NCBI GenBank assembly: GCA_934408705.1
Contig: CAKRVL010000055.1
Location: forward strand, 1-17,329
Direction: 5' to 3'
Origin: an uncultured Blautia sp.
Lineage (GTDB): Bacteria; Bacillota; Clostridia; Lachnospirales; Lachnospiraceae
Length of the DNA: 17,329 bases
Position numbers and translations under genes: made by a program. This document shows positions 14,547-17,329 of this stretch, piece after piece. Position 1 is the first letter of the stretch. Each line of letters begins with the position of its first letter. The notes beneath the pieces were generated by a model. The model worked only from the letters and a program-made list of their open reading frames with translations. It was not told the origin of the DNA and did no database searches.

Positions 14547-15386
14547 CTACTCCTTTACCGCTGTGGAAACAATTCCCTGTTCCAGATAATCCTGTCCTGC
14601 CAGAAATACCAGAATTGCAGGTGCAAGTGTTACCATAGAAGCAGCAAACGCACTTCCTACCTGCTCCAGACCAATATTCGGCAGATACAGAGACAGCGGC
14701 CACAGCTTCTTCGTTTTCAGAAATGCCATAGGCTGTTCGATCAGATTCCAGTATTCCAGAAATCCAAGTACAATAGCAGAAATGACGCCAGGTGAACCCA
14801 AGGGGATGGCAATCATAAAAAACAGCCTGAGTTCACCTGCACCGTCAAGTCTGGCTGCTTCCAGAAGCGCAGTGGGAATTCCTTTAAAAAAGCGGTACAT
14901 AATAAATACGGGGAATGTAGAAAAAGCCGCCGGAAGAATGATTCCCGAAAGCGAATCAAGAAGCCCAAATTTATCCAATACCAGATAATTGCCAAGCAGC
15001 ATAACCTGAAATGGCATCATCATCAGCGCAATATACAAAGTAAACAATATATTTTTTCCGGAGAAATCAAATTTGGCAAATCCCCAGGCAGCAGGCATTC
15101 CAACCAGCAATGTACCGGTAAGTGCACCAGCTGTAAGCTTCACTGAATTCCAGAACATCACAAAAAATTCCGGAGAATCCAGAAGAATTTCCACATAATG
15201 TTTCAATGTGGGATATTGGGGAAGCAGCTTCCATGAGGCATATTCTTTACTGCCCTCTTTCATCACCGGAAGCAACAGATCCGTCAGTTCATTTTCCCCC
15301 ATAAAAGATGCCACTGTCAGAAACCAAACAGGGAATACAAAAATAAAAGATAAACATATAAGAAAAAAGCAAGTTGTTTTTTTCAA
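14547..15386 (-). CDS. Carbohydrate-type ABC transporter permease, MalG-like
   Basis: This is the second membrane subunit of a CUT1-type importer. It has about six hydrophobic segments and the cytoplasmic EAA loop at 183-202 (EAARLDGAGELRLFF, then IAIP; numbered from the upstream ATG), which docks on the ATPase. I prefer the TTG at 15384-15386 as start: AGAGAGGA lies 6 nt before it and it comes two bases after the stop of the MalF-like gene. The ATG at 15405-15407 would overlap that gene by 19 bp and has no ribosome binding site. The segment ELTDLLLPVMKEG between the first and second helices is longer than a bare loop, as in MalG relatives. Substrate unknown: neither a solute-binding protein nor an ATPase is encoded nearby, so any ATPase would have to be shared, as MsmX/MsmK is in other Firmicutes. 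Confidence 0.9.
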   Translation of the reverse strand: MKKTTCFFLICLSFIFVFPVWFLTVASFMGENELTDLLLPVMKEGSKEYASWKLLPQYPTLKHYVEILLDSPEFFVMFWNSVKLTAGALTGTLLVGMPAAWGFAKFDFSGKNILFTLYIALMMMPFQVMLLGNYLVLDKFGLLDSLSGIILPAAFSTFPVFIMYRFFKGIPTALLEAARLDGAGELRLFFMIAIPLGSPGVISAIVLGFLEYWNLIEQPMAFLKTKKLWPLSLYLPNIGLEQVGSAFAASMVTLAPAILVFLAGQDYLEQGIVSTAVKE

Positions 15387-15388
15387 TT

Positions 15389-16234
15389 TTAATCCTCTCT
15401 TTCCCATGCTTTTTGCAGCAAAAGAACCAGCAGCATAATCACAGCTCCGGTAACAACTGCCGCAGCTGCCATTTTATCCATAGCAAGATCTCTGTACCAG
15501 TTATTGAACAGATGCTGAAGAAGATACATGTTCTCCTGTGGATAATCCCCTGCTACCAGATAGGCATCACGAAATACCTTAAATCCATTCAGCAGAGAAA
15601 GTACCACAATAGTAAATAAAGAAGGCAAAAGACTGGGAAGGGTAATTCCGATAAAACACTTCCATGCATTTGCACCATCCACCTTTGCAGCTTCATAAAG
15701 CGCTTCCGGAATGGTAGATAGTCCTGCCAGCCACAATACAATGTCATACCCCAGATTTCTCCATATATAACTGAACACCAGCACCCAGAAGGAAGCTCCT
15801 GTATTCAGCCAATCTATTTTTTTCAGCTCCATAATTTCCAGCAAATGGTTCAAAAGTCCCTGTCCATTAAACAGGACTTTCCATAAAACAGCCGCAGATG
15901 CAACAGGAATCGCCATTGGGAGCAAAAATGCAGTTTTCAGCAGCTGTCTGTGTTTTTTCTTCTGTCCATTTAACAGGACAGCTGTAATCAGTGACAGAAT
16001 CACAAGCATCGGGATGCAGGTTCCGAAAAAACGAAGAGTGTTTTTCCCCGCCAGAAGAAATGCCTGGTTGGAAAATATCAGTTGATAATTCTTAAGTCCT
16101 ATAAAAGTCCCATTTACTGCTCCCAGAAAAGATCTGCGAATTACATCCACATAGGGAAGCAGCCAGAATACACATACTCCTGTAAAGCTTGGAAAAATAA
16201 ATAAAATGCCTTTCAGGGCATATTTTCTTTTCAA
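15389..16234 (-). CDS. Carbohydrate-type ABC transporter permease, MalF-like
   Basis: This is the first membrane subunit of a CUT1-type importer, the partner of the MalG-like gene behind it. About six membrane helices are visible, and the EAA loop is at 180-200 (YEAAKVDGANAWKCF, then ITLP), a near-consensus match. The first helix begins LKGILFIFPSFTGVCVFWLL. At 281 aa it is of normal size for the LplB/UgpA/YurN group. The start is a TTG (16232-16234) with AGAGGA about 6 nt upstream. It is the first gene of a four-gene operon. The 300 bp in front contains a terminator-like hairpin and a long palindrome but no solute-binding protein gene, which would normally be here. What it transports is unknown. 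Confidence 0.92.
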   Translation of the reverse strand: MKRKYALKGILFIFPSFTGVCVFWLLPYVDVIRRSFLGAVNGTFIGLKNYQLIFSNQAFLLAGKNTLRFFGTCIPMLVILSLITAVLLNGQKKKHRQLLKTAFLLPMAIPVASAAVLWKVLFNGQGLLNHLLEIMELKKIDWLNTGASFWVLVFSYIWRNLGYDIVLWLAGLSTIPEALYEAAKVDGANAWKCFIGITLPSLLPSLFTIVVLSLLNGFKVFRDAYLVAGDYPQENMYLLQHLFNNWYRDLAMDKMAAAAVVTGAVIMLLVLLLQKAWERED

Positions 16235-16279
16235 AAAAATTCCTCTTTTCTATCTCTCATTCAATACCATAAAAATAGC

Positions 16280-16302
16280 AGAGGAATCTCTATTCTTCCT
16301 CT
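16280..16302 (-). terminator. Terminator-like hairpin in front of the transporter operon
   Basis: AGAGGAA (16280-16286) and TTCCTCT (16296-16302) form a 7-bp stem with a 9-nt loop. On the minus strand it is followed by GCTATTTTTATGG, an intrinsic-terminator arrangement. There is no gene upstream for it to serve: it lies 46 bp before the MalF-like start. It may therefore be an attenuator in that operon's leader. Confidence 0.55.
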
Positions 16303-16464
16303 AAAGCATGCTTGAAAAAGGCTTTCTGCAAGATGTGCGTCACAATTTGTGGGAGATTTTGTCCGAATGAGGGCGCCGTAGCGGGCTACGGCAACTAAAT
16401 TCGGGCAAAATATGCCGCAAAATGGGGCGTGCAGATTCGGGAATGATTTTTCAAACAGGCTTTA
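16302..16464. repeat. 163-bp imperfect palindrome
   Basis: The left half, from TAAAGCATGCTTGAAAAA, matches the reverse complement of the right half, TAAAGCCTGTTTGAAAAA, at about 60-70 percent over some 80 bases per side. The centre is perfect: GCCGTAGC (16375-16382) and GCTACGGC (16385-16392). Shared blocks include TTTTGYCCGAAT and the outer 18 bases. Its base composition (GC-rich centre) differs from the AT-rich flanks. I saw no ORF in it. It resembles a miniature mobile repeat or a structured RNA element seen in Lachnospiraceae intergenic regions (from memory, unverified). Confidence 0.75.
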
Positions 16465-16534
16465 AAATTAATTAGAGAAATTTTAGATATTTGCGTATAT
16501 AATGGATAACAGATTATAAGAAGAGGAGTTTCCT
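16465..16534 (+). promoter_or_regulatory. Promoter and leader of the response regulator gene
   Basis: A perfect TATAAT lies at 16498-16503 on the plus strand, without a recognisable -35 box 16-18 bp upstream, which suggests help from an activator (possibly autoregulation). A GAGGAG ribosome binding site precedes the ATG at about 7 nt. A second TATAAT, on the minus strand (16513-16518) with a weak -35 TTTTCA inside the start of the regulator gene, faces it and may serve the transporter operon. Confidence 0.55.
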
Positions 16535-17212
16535 ATGAAAATATTAATAATAGAAGATGACAAAGATCTGGCACAGCTTACAAAGCTTGCACTTGAAAAA
16601 GAAAATTTCACGGTAGATGTGTGTCTGGATGGTGCGGAAGGTCTTTACTATATGCAGGAAAATATGTATGATCTGGTACTTCTGGACCGCATGCTTCCTT
16701 CCATGGATGGAACTCAGGTTTTGAAAGAAGCCAGACAGTCCAACATCTCAACCCCTGTTATTTTCCTTACGGCGCTTGGCGAATTACAGGACAAGGTCAG
16801 CGGACTGAACTGCGGAGCAGATGATTACATGGTAAAGCCCTTCGCCTTTGAAGAGCTTCTTGCAAGAATCCACAGCATTATGCGCCGTCCCGGAAAATGG
16901 GGTGACTTAAATCTTCTGAAGCTGGGAGATATTGCTTTTGATCCTGAATGTGGGCGCCTTACCAAGGGCGCAAAAGAATGCACTCTTTCCGGCCGCGAAA
17001 GTGCCCTTCTGGAAGTATTTCTCCGAAATCCCGGTCAGGTTCTTCCCAGAAACCTTCTTCTCTCCCGCGTATGGGGCATGGAATCCGACGTAGAAGAAGG
17101 AAATCTTGACAACTACATACATTTTCTCCGTCGCCGCCTGAAATCAGTGGAAAGCACGCTGGTTCTCAAAACCATACGCGGGATAGGTTATCAGTTGGAA
17201 GTCTGTCAGTAA
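16535..17212 (+). CDS. OmpR/PhoB-family response regulator
   Basis: This is a DNA-binding response regulator of a two-component system. The receiver domain (residues 1-115) has the acidic pocket EDD at 7-9, phosphoacceptor D51 in LLDRMLP, T79 in FLTA and K101 in VKPF. The C-terminal winged helix (about 128-222) shows LSGRESALLEVFLRNPGQVL, the recognition-helix region NLDNYIHFLRRRL and the closing wing TIRGIGYQLE. At 225 aa it is a standard length and complete. It is the only plus-strand gene here: divergent from the transporter operon and convergent with a histidine kinase gene whose end lies 15 bp away. The divergent position suggests it controls the MalF-MalG-MFP-MacB operon, but no direct-repeat binding site stood out. 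Confidence 0.95.
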   Translation: MKILIIEDDKDLAQLTKLALEKENFTVDVCLDGAEGLYYMQENMYDLVLLDRMLPSMDGTQVLKEARQSNISTPVIFLTALGELQDKVSGLNCGADDYMVKPFAFEELLARIHSIMRRPGKWGDLNLLKLGDIAFDPECGRLTKGAKECTLSGRESALLEVFLRNPGQVLPRNLLLSRVWGMESDVEEGNLDNYIHFLRRRLKSVESTLVLKTIRGIGYQLEVCQ

Positions 17213-17227
17213 ACACGCTCTAGAATT

Positions 17228-17329
17228 TTATTTCGGTAATCTTATCACAAATGTACTGCCGCCACCCGGAGTATCCAGAATACGGATACTCCCTTTATGT
17301 AACATCACAATTTCCCTGGCAATGCAAAG
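17228..17329 (-). CDS. Sensor histidine kinase, C-terminal fragment (continues beyond window)
   Basis: The last 33 codons of a gene entering from the right edge are visible, ending in TAA at 17228-17230. They read LCIAREIVMLHKGSIRILDT, then PGGGSTFVIRLPK, which is the end of a HATPase_c domain: the helix before the G2 box (usually LxIAxxIVxxHGG), then the glycine-rich G2 box GGGSTF and the closing strand. This identifies the C-terminus of a histidine kinase, most likely the partner of the response regulator. The two genes converge tail-to-tail with a 15-bp gap and no terminator in it, whereas such pairs are normally cotranscribed. The input domain lies outside the window. Confidence 0.9.
   Translation of the reverse strand, partial: LCIAREIVMLHKGSIRILDTPGGGSTFVIRLPK

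Noticed and set aside
16321..16460. Small ORF or tRNA-like gene in the divergent intergenic region
   Set aside because: The palindrome has no credible reading frame with a ribosome binding site and does not fold as a cloverleaf; one dominant long hairpin explains it.

Overview
The window looks like a chromosomal segment of a Gram-positive, low-to-moderate GC gut Firmicute, most likely Lachnospiraceae (Blautia or a close relative). This rests on AGGAGG-type ribosome binding sites, consensus sigma-A promoters, the protein families present (YtrA-type GntR/ABC operon, DegV, CPBP protease) and a protein style I recognise from that family. Genus is inference. Almost every gene is on the minus strand; only a response regulator at the right end is on the plus strand. 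I saw no tRNA, rRNA, CRISPR array, transposase or prophage gene.

Layout, left to right. (1) 1-671: nearly complete rpsB (ribosomal protein S2) with a structured leader; its promoter -35 box sits in the loop of the upstream operon's terminator. (2) 941-5137: four minus-strand genes read as GntR regulator > ABC ATPase > large ABC permease > rsuA-type pseudouridine synthase. The set starts at a promoter followed by an 11+5+11 bp palindromic operator. (3) 5343-6844: HAD phosphatase followed by a CPBP membrane protease whose real N-terminus seems to use a non-canonical start, with a strong terminator behind it. (4) 6890-9069: a membrane Ser/Thr kinase of eukaryotic type, translationally coupled to a secreted Glu/Lys/Arg/Pro repeat protein of unknown function. 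(5) 9291-12029: argS and a DegV fatty-acid-binding protein, with a 39 bp dispersed repeat between them that also occurs after rsuA.

(6) 12163-16234 is the most unusual part. Four tightly packed minus-strand genes join two carbohydrate-type ABC permeases (MalF-like and MalG-like) to a HlyD/MacA-type membrane fusion protein and a small, divergent MacB-like membrane protein. No ATPase and no solute-binding protein is present in the visible part. A 163 bp imperfect palindrome and a terminator-like hairpin lie in front of this operon.

(7) 16535-17329: an OmpR/PhoB-type response regulator, divergent from the transporter operon. It is met tail-to-tail by the C-terminus of a sensor histidine kinase on the other strand, 15 bp away. 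The placement suggests that the two-component pair senses or controls the transporter/efflux operon, but that is inference from position only.
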